DNA of 64,000 nt, taken from the NCBI GenBank assembly GCA_022402525.1, contig JAKRSB010000122.1, positions 1-64,000 on the forward strand, written 5' to 3'. The position numbers and the translations under genes were made by a program. Shown piece by piece: positions 17,163-25,260 of the stretch. Below the pieces are notes generated by a model. It saw only the letters and a list, made by a program, of their open reading frames with translations, searched no databases and was not told where the DNA came from. This DNA is from Thermosynechococcaceae cyanobacterium MS004. Lineage in GTDB: Bacteria > Cyanobacteriota > Cyanobacteriia > Thermosynechococcales > Thermosynechococcaceae. Each line of letters starts with the position of its first letter. The first letter of the stretch is position 1.

Positions 17163-17857
17163 GCGATCGCCCGATAGGGCAGCGGATCTTCCAGTCCAAG
17201 AGAGGCAAAAGCCGCCAGCCTGAGCTGACAGGAATCACAAACTCCGCAGGCAGCAGGGGGTACTTCACCGCCCCCATCGCTATAACAAGACCAAGTCTGG
17301 TGCCAAGGGACGCCCAATTTCTCTCCAAGCCGCACAATATCGGTTTTGTGCAAGTTGACTAGCGGCGCGACAATTTCAATGGGCGTTCCCTCCCGTCCTT
17401 GCTTGGTGCCGAGCTGAAAGACCATCTGCATCGCCGCCAAGAAGTCAGGCCGACAGTCTGGGTAACCAGAGTAATCTAGCTGATTTACGCCTATATGTAC
17501 CTGCTGTGCGCCAATGGCCTCAGCATAGGCCAGCCCAAAACTCAGAAAAATCGTATTGCGGGCAGGCACATAGGTAATGGGAATCTCAGTTCCCATCTCC
17601 GCCACGGAGCGCTGAGTGGGAAGCTCTAGCGCTAGGTCGGTGAGCGCCGACCCGCCCCAACTGCGTAAATCAAAGCGAAGGGTTTGATGTGCAGACACGG
17701 CCGCAGACTGCGCTAAACGAACCGCCGCGTCGAGTTCTTGACGGTGGCGCTGAAAATAGTCAAAGGAGAGCGCATAGCAGTCTAGACCTTTTGCCTTGGC
17801 CGCATAGAGTACCGTTGAGGAGTCTAGCCCCCCAGAGAGCAGAATCACTGCCTTCAT
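17159..17857 (-). CDS. queC: 7-cyano-7-deazaguanine synthase (QueC)
   Basis: From the ATG at 17857 the 232-residue product is a complete QueC, which makes preQ0 for queuosine. It has the PP-loop SGGLDSSTVLYAA at the N-terminus, SFDYFQRHRQELDAA, the ITYVPARNTIFLS segment, HIGVNQLDYSGYPDCRPDF, and the zinc-binding cysteines in the C-terminal CYSDGGG..ACGVCDSC. The frame stays open to 18166 upstream, but that extension resembles no QueC. queG, the last queuosine step, is also in the window at 37326, although not linked. Confidence 0.97.
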   Translation of the reverse strand: MKAVILLSGGLDSSTVLYAAKAKGLDCYALSFDYFQRHRQELDAAVRLAQSAAVSAHQTLRFDLRSWGGSALTDLALELPTQRSVAEMGTEIPITYVPARNTIFLSFGLAYAEAIGAQQVHIGVNQLDYSGYPDCRPDFLAAMQMVFQLGTKQGREGTPIEIVAPLVNLHKTDIVRLGEKLGVPWHQTWSCYSDGGGEVPPAACGVCDSCQLRLAAFASLGLEDPLPYRAIA

Positions 17858-18187
17858 GCCTGTTTTTTTAGTCCTTATTTTCTCTAGATTTCTACGAGTG
17901 AATAGAGCATTGTCCCCCGCAATATGACGCGCTTTACCTTTAGGCTGTACAGGAATGTCAATCTCTAAGGGGCTCATCCGTTGTGAAAGCTGCTTGCTAT
18001 GGTTGGGGCGATCGCAGTTCAGCCCCAGCATTGGTTGGGCGATCGCCGCGTGGGCACTATTCTCTCTCGGTGTGATCGCTACGCACCAAGAGTCCGCAAT
18101 CGTGAAAACCTCAGTATCAGGGATTGCCGTTGCGAAAGCAGTCAATCGCCATGGCGACAGATGCATTTATGGCTGACAGCAATCAGT
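17858..18187. other. Spacer, 330 bp, no gene recognised
   Basis: The queC promoter should lie here. Two GCGATCGC-type sites are present. An open frame continuous with queC crosses most of it but lacks family similarity. I see no RNA gene or terminator. Confidence 0.5.
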
Positions 18188-18592
18188 CTATGGTGTAATC
18201 AGTGGAACCTTTGGGAAGTAGGTTCGGTAACGCTTTACATCTCGTGTTAACAAAGGGATTTCAGCAACCAAAGCGTGAGCACCAATATAAAAATCGGGCA
18301 GGGGAGATCGCCGTTCTCCTCCGCGACGACGGTATTCTAAAAAGCCTTGCCCAGAGAGGAATGCTGCCTCATAGGGCAAGGGATCGCGGCGGAAAAAATC
18401 TGCGGGGATTGCTGATTCTAGCTCTTGTTGCTGACTAAAGCCAATGGAAATTTCAGCGTAGATGATGGGGTTTATGACCAATGCTCCTCGATCTGCATAT
18501 TCTGCAAGTTTTTGGGCAGACCATTCAAACCATTGGGGGTCTTCGGTCAAGACGTCAAGGATGATGTTGCTATCGACTAGGATATCGGTCAT
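18188..18592 (-). CDS. vapC: PIN-domain toxin, VapC family
   Basis: The 134-residue product is a PIN-domain endoribonuclease of the VapC toxin class. The acidic active-site residues are in place: Asp7 (ILVDSNIILDVL), Glu47 (INPIIYAEI), Asp100 (PLPDFYIGAHA) and Asp118 (LLTRDVKRY). It overlaps the upstream antitoxin gene by 4 bp (ATGA), the usual coupling. Length is normal and the frame intact, so the module looks functional. RNA target is unknown. Confidence 0.9.
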   Translation of the reverse strand: MTDILVDSNIILDVLTEDPQWFEWSAQKLAEYADRGALVINPIIYAEISIGFSQQQELESAIPADFFRRDPLPYEAAFLSGQGFLEYRRRGGERRSPLPDFYIGAHALVAEIPLLTRDVKRYRTYFPKVPLITP

Positions 18593-18813
18593 GAAGGGTC
18601 GCGGGTGAGCTGCATAATCTCGTCGGTGCTTAAGTTTCGGGTTGCTTTACCGCGCATGACAGCAATAATGTTTGCGCATCGGGTTGGGGTTGGCTTGCGA
18701 ATTTGTAGGGTATCGCCAATGACTTCAAGCTGAATTTCTGTGCTGGGGAACAGTCCGAGCTGTTTTTGAATATCAGGGGGAATGGTGATTTGGCCTTCGG
18801 CGTTTATTTTCAT
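18589..18813 (-). CDS. vapB: AbrB/MazE-type antitoxin partner of VapC
   Basis: The 74-residue product starts MKINAEGQITIPPDIQKQLGL, the swapped-hairpin AbrB DNA-binding fold. Its C-terminal tail (RCANIIAVMRGKATRNLSTDEIMQLTRD) is the part expected to wrap the toxin. ATG at 18813; the open frame extends 11 codons further but the AbrB fold begins here. The stop overlaps the vapC start by 4 bp. Antitoxins of this kind usually repress their own operon. Confidence 0.88.
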   Translation of the reverse strand: MKINAEGQITIPPDIQKQLGLFPSTEIQLEVIGDTLQIRKPTPTRCANIIAVMRGKATRNLSTDEIMQLTRDPS

Positions 18814-18903
18814 AGATGTAGAGTCTTTATTAAGGCTGCACAACAAGTCTAGTCCTTAAATCCCAACGATCACCCTCTACACCCCAATGCGATCGCAGTT
18901 GCA

Positions 18904-18973
18904 AAAACAGGCGATCGCCTAGACCCAAATCACAGCTTTGGCAAAGTGTATGTAGATTCCTGAGATCGCTGAC
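18904..18973 (-). pseudogene. HNH endonuclease C-terminal fragment (copy 1)
   Basis: The leftward translation gives VSDLRNLHTLCQSCDLGLGDR, which closely parallels TNDLSNLHTLCQSCNLSKGDR in the longer HNH fragment at 19457-19663. The DNA is similar too (caaat-acagctttggcaaag). No start codon or upstream HNH motif is left. It is evidently a relic duplicate of the same gene family. Confidence 0.7.
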
Positions 18974-19026
18974 GCAAACGAACAAAAAATTAGGCAGATG
19001 GTTGCGAAAAAACGGATTTCAGATCT

Positions 19027-19131
19027 CTATAGCCAGAAGCGTTCACCAGCTTCAACATTTACAGTCAAAAAGTAATCCAGAATTTCATCTAAATCTTGGT
19101 TGGCAGCTTCGGTAATCACATACTGATTCAT
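19027..19131 (-). pseudogene. Truncated ParE/RelE-type toxin
   Basis: From an ATG at 19131 the frame reads MNQYVITEAANQDLDEILDY followed by FLTVNVEAGERFWL and a stop after 34 codons. The opening is typical of the ParE family, whose members have about 95 residues, so roughly two thirds is missing. The ATG overlaps the TGA of the parD relic by 4 bp (ATGA), preserving the usual module layout. It should be non-functional. Confidence 0.7.
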
Positions 19132-19394
19132 GCCTGGGCAGATCGGGTCTGCTCAATTTTTGCCTGAAGGCGGGTAAGCACAGAGTTTGAGTCAACAACT
19201 TTGCCAAGCTCGATTTATTTTAGTCCAGTTGCCACTTTTTGACGGGTGATGGCAAGCCACTCACCGTGATCTTGCTGCCAGTTTTCTAGAAGCTAAAAGG
19301 CTTGACTAATGAGTTCATCTACGTTGGCATAGCGACCGCTCGCAAGCTGGTTCTGGATAAATTGTTCGTGTTCGGGACGCAAAGAAATGGTCAT
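19128..19394 (-). pseudogene. ParD-type antitoxin with two in-frame stops
   Basis: The frame of 89 codons begins MTISLRPEHEQFIQNQLASG, then RYANVDELISQAF, a ParD/CopG-like ribbon-helix-helix start. A TAG at codon 34 (19293-19295) and a TAA at codon 60 (19215-19217) interrupt it. The remaining parts (LLENWQQDHGEWLAITRQKVATGLK and the rest) still read as ParD-like helix. The full-length frame ends in the ATGA overlap with parE. The antitoxin decayed by base substitution and not by deletion. Confidence 0.78.
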
Positions 19395-19456
19395 GAGTTG
19401 ACCTTTAGATGAATTTAATTGGATTGTAGCGTTTAGCGCCTCTTGCGTCGAAACGT

Positions 19457-19663
19457 TTATATACAAAAATGGCGCCTAAACCGTGGGTCTAGGCGATCGC
19501 CTTTACTCAAATTACAGCTTTGGCAAAGGGTATGCAGATTGCTCAGGTCATTGGTGCCGCCTTTGGCAAGGGGAATAATGTGATCGATGTGAAGTGGTGA
19601 TTGTTGAGCAGAATTACCGCAGCTCTGGCACTGATGGCGATCGCAAAGCTCTAGCTTGTGCAA
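19457..19663 (-). CDS. HNH endonuclease fragment
   Basis: The up to 68-residue translation holds a compact HNH motif: CDRHQCQSCG, HIDHIIPLAKGGTNDLSNLH, CQSCNLSKGDR. Both zinc CxxC pairs and the His-Asn-His core are intact. It has no ATG: only a TTG at 19663 is available, inside a 13-bp duplication (ctagcttgtgcaa / ctagcttgtgaat, 19651-19676) whose TAG closes the frame upstream. It is most likely the C-terminal piece of a longer HNH protein. A shorter relic of the same type lies at 18904-18973. Confidence 0.55.
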   Translation of the reverse strand: MHKLELCDRHQCQSCGNSAQQSPLHIDHIIPLAKGGTNDLSNLHTLCQSCNLSKGDRLDPRFRRHFCI

Positions 19664-19686
19664 CTAGCTTGTGAATATGGCATGGA

Positions 19687-21318
19687 CTAGGGACGCTTCC
19701 AGCGCCATAGCTCTCCTACGACGGGTTGGAACTGTCCACCATACTTAGCGACAAACTCGCTTCTGAAGTAGTCGGGCAAATTAAGTAAAAAGATGGGTTG
19801 AGCCGTATTAGAAAGGGTCGGAATTTCCTTGGAAAGCCCTACTTCTTTAAGGAGCAGGAGCTTCACGGTGTCGTTAAGTAAGTAGCTCAGGGAGACGACA
19901 TTGGCAGGGTTATAGCCAAAGGCATCGGTCATTAATAGAGGGCGATCGCTGGCGTTAAGAACTTGAGCAATTTGGGGATGGTGATAGCTCATGACTTTAT
20001 TCCACCAAGTATTAGCCTGGGCATAGGTGCCGTAGGAGGTCAGTCCCGCGATCGCCAACGCAATCGACAGCGCAATCCCAACAACTTGTTTGGAGCGTAC
20101 CGCCGTCAAGCACTCAGAAATCAGGTAGGCGACAGCAACTTGGAGGCAAAGGAAAAAAGGCAGAAAATAGCGCGTCACCGTTGAGCGCTGCCCACCGAAC
20201 AACAAATCTGGGACAAGGAGGGGAAGCGAAGTCCCAATCAGTAGGGCTACCACAAACCACCAAACAGACCGGGGCGCTTTTGTAATCAAAAAGTAAAACG
20301 CATAGATTTCCAGGAGTACGATTGGAATAATCACAACCCAGTTGAGCTGAGCATCGGGTGAAAACAAATCGATATCCCGATCAAAAAAAACGCGGGTTAG
20401 GTTCAGCATCCACATCTGGAAAACCATCGGCAATGGAAGCGAAACGTTAATCCAAGCGGTAGATGCTTTAAAGACCTCAGAATACGTTCTCAGGAAATAA
20501 ATCCAGGGGGTAAAGGCGAGGACGGCGATCGCCCCGGTGAATAAAAAGTCGATCACGGTGCGGGTGAGCTGCCACTGAAGTTGAAATCCATCCTTGATTT
20601 TTTGGATATGGATGGGATTAGATCCCAGCACATACAGCCCATGCCCTAGGGCCACAAGTGCCGAAAAAACCGCTGTGTAGAAGGACAGAATTAACGTAAC
20701 GCCATAGAGCGCCCAGGATTGCCATTGCTGGAGGCGGACTGCCCGAAGCAGTGCGGCGCTACTGAATAGCGTGAGGGCGGTGAGCAAGCTATACTCTCGT
20801 GCTTCCTGGGCATAGACCAGATGAATGGGAGAGAGCGCTAAAAGGGCGATCGCCACCCAGCCCACCAGGGCTGAGGCAAACAATTCTTGGCACAGCCAAT
20901 ACATCGCCGGAAACACCAGCAGACTGAGGAGTGCGGCAAAGCTGCGGGTGACGAGGATGGAGTCTCCCCACCCGCGCATCCAGAAATGCAGCAGCAGATA
21001 AAACAGAGGGGGATGCTGGGGATCTTCACTCCCTAACCCAAACACCAACTGGGCTAAAGTTCGAGGGGGGTCAATGCGCTGAAAGGCTAGTAAAGCCGAG
21101 GGTGCAGTTTCCTGCCCGGTAAAGAAGGTTGCCCGCAGCTCCGAGGCCGTGTGAGCCGTAGCTTCCATGGAGGTAAAGACCTCATCATGCCAGTAGACTT
21201 TCTGTCCCAAATGGCTGAAGCGAAACAGGATGCCAAGGGCAAGCAGCACAATCACAACCCACTTGACGAGCGCAGGCGGAGGCTTGGCAATTGGCTGGAG
21301 ATTCTCCATCAGCGGCAT
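19687..21318 (-). CDS. GT39-type membrane glycosyltransferase (ArnT/PMT-like)
   Basis: The 543-residue product has about ten or more hydrophobic helices and the GT-C signature: after the first helix comes YWHDEVFTS, the acidic pair expected in the first external loop. Then follow HPPLFYLLLHFWMRGWGDS, RSFAALLSLLVFPAMYWL and HLVYAQEAREYSLLTAL. Family members transfer sugars from polyprenyl-phosphate donors at the membrane. The C-terminal part (ASDRPLLMTDAFGYN to FQPVVGELWRW) is a soluble extracytoplasmic domain. ATG at 21318. Acceptor unknown; no glycan operon surrounds it. Confidence 0.82.
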   Translation of the reverse strand: MPLMENLQPIAKPPPALVKWVVIVLLALGILFRFSHLGQKVYWHDEVFTSMEATAHTASELRATFFTGQETAPSALLAFQRIDPPRTLAQLVFGLGSEDPQHPPLFYLLLHFWMRGWGDSILVTRSFAALLSLLVFPAMYWLCQELFASALVGWVAIALLALSPIHLVYAQEAREYSLLTALTLFSSAALLRAVRLQQWQSWALYGVTLILSFYTAVFSALVALGHGLYVLGSNPIHIQKIKDGFQLQWQLTRTVIDFLFTGAIAVLAFTPWIYFLRTYSEVFKASTAWINVSLPLPMVFQMWMLNLTRVFFDRDIDLFSPDAQLNWVVIIPIVLLEIYAFYFLITKAPRSVWWFVVALLIGTSLPLLVPDLLFGGQRSTVTRYFLPFFLCLQVAVAYLISECLTAVRSKQVVGIALSIALAIAGLTSYGTYAQANTWWNKVMSYHHPQIAQVLNASDRPLLMTDAFGYNPANVVSLSYLLNDTVKLLLLKEVGLSKEIPTLSNTAQPIFLLNLPDYFRSEFVAKYGGQFQPVVGELWRWKRP

Positions 21319-21399
21319 CCTCGGTAGGGCGATACCGAATCATTCTAGTCCTCGCGGACTTTATCGGTGGGATGGCAACCATAAACGCAGCCCATGACC

Positions 21400-22068
21400 T
21401 TAGATCCTTGGGGGCGCAATGAGATGTCGCTGCACCGCCACGGCAATGGCCTGAGCGCGATCGCTAACCTGCAGCTTGTGCAGGATGGCATGGACATGGA
21501 CTCGCACAGTTCCCGGCGTAATATACAGATCTGCGGCAATCTCTGGGTTGGTTTTGCCCGTGGCCAGGAGCGCCAAAATCTCTTGCTCTCGTTGGGTTAG
21601 GGGGCTACTGGAGTCTTGCTTAACCGCAATGTCCTGGAGAGGCTGAAAGGCGGTTTGGATGGCCTTGGTTGCTGCGGAATCCCACCAAGAGGCACCCGCT
21701 GTCACAGAACGAATCGCCAAAAGCAGCTTTTCTGACGCAATGCCTTTGAGGCAGTACCCTTGGGCACCCGCCTCAATCAGACGATTGATCAGACTGGGCT
21801 GGGCATGGGACGTTAAAACCAGAATGGGTAAATCAGGACAGCGCTGCTTAATCTGGCGGCAGGCTTCAATGCCACCAATCCCAGGAAGGCCCACATCCAG
21901 CAGCACCAGATCAATCTGCACCTGGCTGACAAGCGCGATCGCCGCTTCCCCATCTTCTGCCTCTGCTGCAATGATGAGTTCAGGTTCTTGCTCCAGCCGC
22001 ACCTGTAGACCGAGGCGAAACAGCTCATCGTCTTCAACCAGCAAAATGCGAAGCGGTGCGGAACTCAT
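21400..22068 (-). CDS. NarL/LuxR-family response regulator
   Basis: The 222-residue product has a receiver domain (RILLVEDDELFRLG, phospho-acceptor Asp58 in LVLLDVGLPGIGG, ILVLTSHA, YCLKGI) and a C-terminal LuxR helix-turn-helix (LTQREQEILALLATGKTNPEIAADLY, then ITPGTVRVHVHAILHKL). I start at ATG 22068, one base after the stop of the kinase gene, so the two are translationally coupled. The frame is open further upstream but overlaps the kinase. It is the cognate regulator of the adjacent kinase. Confidence 0.92.
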   Translation of the reverse strand: MSSAPLRILLVEDDELFRLGLQVRLEQEPELIIAAEAEDGEAAIALVSQVQIDLVLLDVGLPGIGGIEACRQIKQRCPDLPILVLTSHAQPSLINRLIEAGAQGYCLKGIASEKLLLAIRSVTAGASWWDSAATKAIQTAFQPLQDIAVKQDSSSPLTQREQEILALLATGKTNPEIAADLYITPGTVRVHVHAILHKLQVSDRAQAIAVAVQRHLIAPPRI

Positions 22069-22069
22069 G

Positions 22070-23194
22070 TCAGACACGCTGAGAGAATGCAGCCGACAAA
22101 ACCGGTAGCTTAAATCCAAAGGTCGCACCCTTGGGCAGCCCTTCTTGGGGGGACGGTCGGTTTTCTGCCCAGATTGTACCACCGTGGGCTTCAACAATCT
22201 GGCGGGAGAGATACAGCCCTAGCCCAGAACCCTTTGCCTGGCGATCACTGTAGTGTCCCTGGTAGAAGCGCTCAAAAAGCTGGCTGAATTCCTCTGGGTG
22301 CAGACCTGCCCCTGTATCTAAGATTTTCACCACCTGATAGGACGGCTGGGATTCTAGCCGAACTTCAATGCGATCGCCTCGGTGGGAGTGATTAATTGCA
22401 TTGACCAGTAAATTGATCAGCACCCGCTGAAGCTGTAGGGCATCGCCTTGCACCCAAAGAGACTGACGGAAACCAGACGCTCCGTAGCTAAAACCAATAT
22501 GAATCCGCCGCGCTGATGCCAATTCTCGGAGGGTACTGACGGCTTCTTCGGCTAGGGGGATTAAATCAAGGGGCTCTAGCTGGAGCGTCAGCCCCTCTGT
22601 GTCGTTGCGGTACACATCCAGAAGGGTTTCCAGGAGCTGGAGGCTGGTCTGATGGCTACGGGTGAGGGTCTCTAGTACCTTTTGCTGGGCGGATTGTACA
22701 ATGCCAAACCGTCCTGATTGGAACGCTTTTAGGGTTTCAATTGCGCCCAAAATTGGGGTCTTAAGGTCGTGGGTGAGGGTAGAGGCAAAGTCTTCTCGGA
22801 GCTGCACGAGCTGCTCTTGCGCCTGGAGCTTCGTCTGCTGCTGGGCGATCGCCGTTTCGTAACGACGATTGCGATCGCTCAGAATGGCGGTCACAATCAG
22901 GGCGATAACCGCAATAACGCGGCTGGCGATCGTTGAGGGGTCAACCCTCTCATGCCCCGGCAGATGGATATTGAGTAGCGTTAACCCCACCGCAATCATG
23001 GTTGAGAAGATCGCGGGTTTACGCCCCAACCGAGAGGTAGTGAGCAGAATAGGGCCAATATAGAAATAGCCAAAAATATAGTCTGGCGGCGTTGCAAACT
23101 CTAAGGCAAAGATGCCGCCAAAAAAACTCGCAATGAGCCAAACGATGCCAGAGCGAGGGTTTAAGGTCAAGAAGACAGGCTGAAGTTTGAACAA
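22070..23194 (-). CDS. Membrane histidine kinase paired with the NarL-type regulator
   Basis: The up to 374-residue product has an N-terminal block of three to four hydrophobic helices with short loops (about 15-105). A coiled linker and the H-box DFASTLTHDLKTPILGA with His142 follow. The ATPase domain has VLINLLVNAINHSHRGD, DTGAGLHPEEFSQLFERFYQ and GSGLGLYLSRQIVEAHGG. No periplasmic sensing domain is evident, so the signal may be sensed in the membrane. The start is not certain: TTG 23194 is the first in-frame choice and no ATG is close. Its stop precedes the regulator ATG by one base. Confidence 0.9.
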   Translation of the reverse strand: MFKLQPVFLTLNPRSGIVWLIASFFGGIFALEFATPPDYIFGYFYIGPILLTTSRLGRKPAIFSTMIAVGLTLLNIHLPGHERVDPSTIASRVIAVIALIVTAILSDRNRRYETAIAQQQTKLQAQEQLVQLREDFASTLTHDLKTPILGAIETLKAFQSGRFGIVQSAQQKVLETLTRSHQTSLQLLETLLDVYRNDTEGLTLQLEPLDLIPLAEEAVSTLRELASARRIHIGFSYGASGFRQSLWVQGDALQLQRVLINLLVNAINHSHRGDRIEVRLESQPSYQVVKILDTGAGLHPEEFSQLFERFYQGHYSDRQAKGSGLGLYLSRQIVEAHGGTIWAENRPSPQEGLPKGATFGFKLPVLSAAFSQRV

Positions 23195-23387
23195 AGTTTA
23201 GAAGAATAAATCGATCCTAATCGCCGTGAATGTTTTCCAAATCTTAATGGAGTAAATCGATCAGTTCACTGTCTAATAGCGCCCATTACCCGCCGCAGAC
23301 AGTTCCCGAACATCGCCGATCACTTCTAACGATCAGGTGGATGAGCGTTATTAGGTTGCGGAATTAGAACGCGGTAGATTGTTGAAT

Positions 23388-23981
23388 TTATTCAAGATTA
23401 AAATGCTGCTTAGATCTAAAATCTAAAGCTCTTTCATACATTACTATGAAATATTTTTCTAGCTTTCCATTATACTTTTTATGTTCATCAATGATTCGAT
23501 TCAGATCGCTGTCGCTCAAGAGGCTCTCAAAAAATAACCAACCTAATAAATGAGCCGTGGTCTGCACCTTATGATGAGTCAAGACTTCTTCAGCAAGATT
23601 TCTTGCGCCTCTATCGTCAGTCAAGAAGGCTAGAGGCGTTTTCTTTGCATAAGCAATAGATGCTAGTTCGCCCTTACCAAGCTTCTTACGCTTCTGTAGT
23701 AAACCAATTTCTTGTAGATCTTCAATATCAAGAGGATAATGCTGAAACCTCCCATCTTCCATTTCTTGTCTTAATAAATTTTGCAGTGCAATATCTTCAG
23801 ACTTAGCCTTTGTTCTGGGTTTGTATAAGCATTCGTAATAAACAAAGTCAGTGCAGCAAAAAGAGCATTCTGCAAAATAAGCTCTTGTACGAAGAAGTTG
23901 AGACGAAATAATATTCCAAATCGCACAAGAATCTACGACATTAAGCTTATGAAATCTAGATGGATCACGCTCAGTTGCCAT
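23388..23981 (-). CDS. PIN-like domain protein, partner of an XRE-ImmA protein
   Basis: The 197-residue product looks like a divergent PIN-fold nuclease: Asp17 in LNVVDSCAIWNI, Glu105 in LGKGELASIAYA, and the pair Asp122-Asp123 in LAFLTDDRGARN, with the spacing of a PIN active site. It is longer than VapC. The gene overlaps the end of the upstream XRE-ImmA gene by 11 bp, so they form a tight pair. The DNA is markedly AT-rich next to the flanks and lacks HIP1 sites, suggesting horizontal acquisition. I infer a toxin or effector role; the name of any described system cannot be assigned from sequence alone. Confidence 0.6.
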   Translation of the reverse strand: MATERDPSRFHKLNVVDSCAIWNIISSQLLRTRAYFAECSFCCTDFVYYECLYKPRTKAKSEDIALQNLLRQEMEDGRFQHYPLDIEDLQEIGLLQKRKKLGKGELASIAYAKKTPLAFLTDDRGARNLAEEVLTHHKVQTTAHLLGWLFFESLLSDSDLNRIIDEHKKYNGKLEKYFIVMYERALDFRSKQHFNLE

Positions 23982-25128
23982 ACATTAAAACTCTCCCATA
24001 CAGGTCTGCCATTTCATTTAACTCACGCTCACTTACTAAAAGCATTTCTGCCAATCGACCTGCTGATATAAAATCTTGTTCATACGCTTCAAAGCAAAGA
24101 TTAACGTAAAAGGTTGACAATCCTCTTTTTAATGATTGTTCTCGGCGCAGTCGAGTTGCTGGAGATAAGCTTGCTGGCAACTCTGGATCAATCTTTCTAT
24201 CTGAAGGTACTTTGACAGCCTTAATTTGTATCGCAGTAGATTGTGATATAAGATTTGCATTTTTTAAGGCGTTTGCTAAAGCTTCAGTGCTCACTTTCAA
24301 TCTATTAGCCCAATCAATTGCTTTATCAGTAGTCCAATTACTTGAGTCTGGAATATTTCTTAAAAAATCTGGTGGCATAAGATAACGAGATGCGAATGTA
24401 TTTGCTCTAATCTCTACAAGGTTACTTTTATCCCATACAAAAGAAACAATAAAATCTTCTTCTTCATCTAAAATTGCATGAGCTGATTCATGGGCAGCCG
24501 TAAACCTTTGCCTGTATACATCTTCGCTATAATTGACCAATATACATTTTCCAGCAGTAGGATGTTTAATATATAAACCAGAAATGTTTGAATTGCCTAG
24601 CTGACGACGAAATATATGAAATCCTAAACGGCGGAAATCATCATAGATATCACTACCTACTTGAATGGAGGAGTAACCAAAATGCTCTCTAAGTTTTGTT
24701 GCTGCCTGCTCACCATGACCTTTAAAATAATCTCCAACTTTAGAAAATCTAAAAGGTTTGTAATCTCTTCTAGGAGGAGCGTTAAGCAGAAATTCCTCAC
24801 ATTCACATAGAAATAAGAATTCTTGTATAGTCCAACGATCTTCTTTAGAAAACTCATTGCCATGTCTTCTATATAGAGTCTCAGTCTGTTCAAATGGAGC
24901 TAGCTTTTCATTAGAAATAAAAAATTGGTAGTCACATTGATAGTAGTCAGCCAGAATAAGAACTTCATCCCCTGTAGGTCGCCTCTTTGCATTTTCTAGA
25001 GTAGCTAGAGCTTGAGTTGATATACCTGTTGCGGCTGAAACCTCGTCAAGAGAAGTTTTAAGTTGTTCACGATATTTTCTAAGTTTTGAACTGAATAGGC
25101 TGAGATCGAACGTCATAGAAAAACACAT
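23971..25128 (-). CDS. XRE-family HTH with ImmA/IrrE zinc-peptidase domain
   Basis: The 385-residue product has an XRE helix-turn-helix at about 15-65 (LRKYREQLKTSLDEVSAATG, ISTQALATLENAKRRPTGDE). A COG2856-type metallopeptidase domain follows with the zinc motif HESAH (213-217, AAHESAHAIL) and the second helix NTFASRYLMPPDFL. Such proteins repress mobile or toxin genes and are cleaved, or cleave a partner, on induction. The C-terminal 100 residues are family-specific. Start is ATG 25128 or the nearby ATG 25116. It overlaps the PIN-like gene by 11 bp. Confidence 0.82.
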   Translation of the reverse strand: MCFSMTFDLSLFSSKLRKYREQLKTSLDEVSAATGISTQALATLENAKRRPTGDEVLILADYYQCDYQFFISNEKLAPFEQTETLYRRHGNEFSKEDRWTIQEFLFLCECEEFLLNAPPRRDYKPFRFSKVGDYFKGHGEQAATKLREHFGYSSIQVGSDIYDDFRRLGFHIFRRQLGNSNISGLYIKHPTAGKCILVNYSEDVYRQRFTAAHESAHAILDEEEDFIVSFVWDKSNLVEIRANTFASRYLMPPDFLRNIPDSSNWTTDKAIDWANRLKVSTEALANALKNANLISQSTAIQIKAVKVPSDRKIDPELPASLSPATRLRREQSLKRGLSTFYVNLCFEAYEQDFISAGRLAEMLLVSERELNEMADLYGRVLMYGN

Positions 25129-25260
25129 CCTTGGAGGATTCTTGCTCCAAGATAACTCTACAAAAGGACATTAAGCTACTGCGCTCGCAACTCAACTCTC
25201 AACACCCTGCCAAGAGCTTTTAAGGACTTTCCCAACCAATAGTCTCAAGCAACCTAACAA

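Noticed and set aside
17858-18166. N-terminal extension of QueC
   Set aside because: QueC begins at MKAVILLSGGLDSS in known members; the extra 100 residues show no family similarity.
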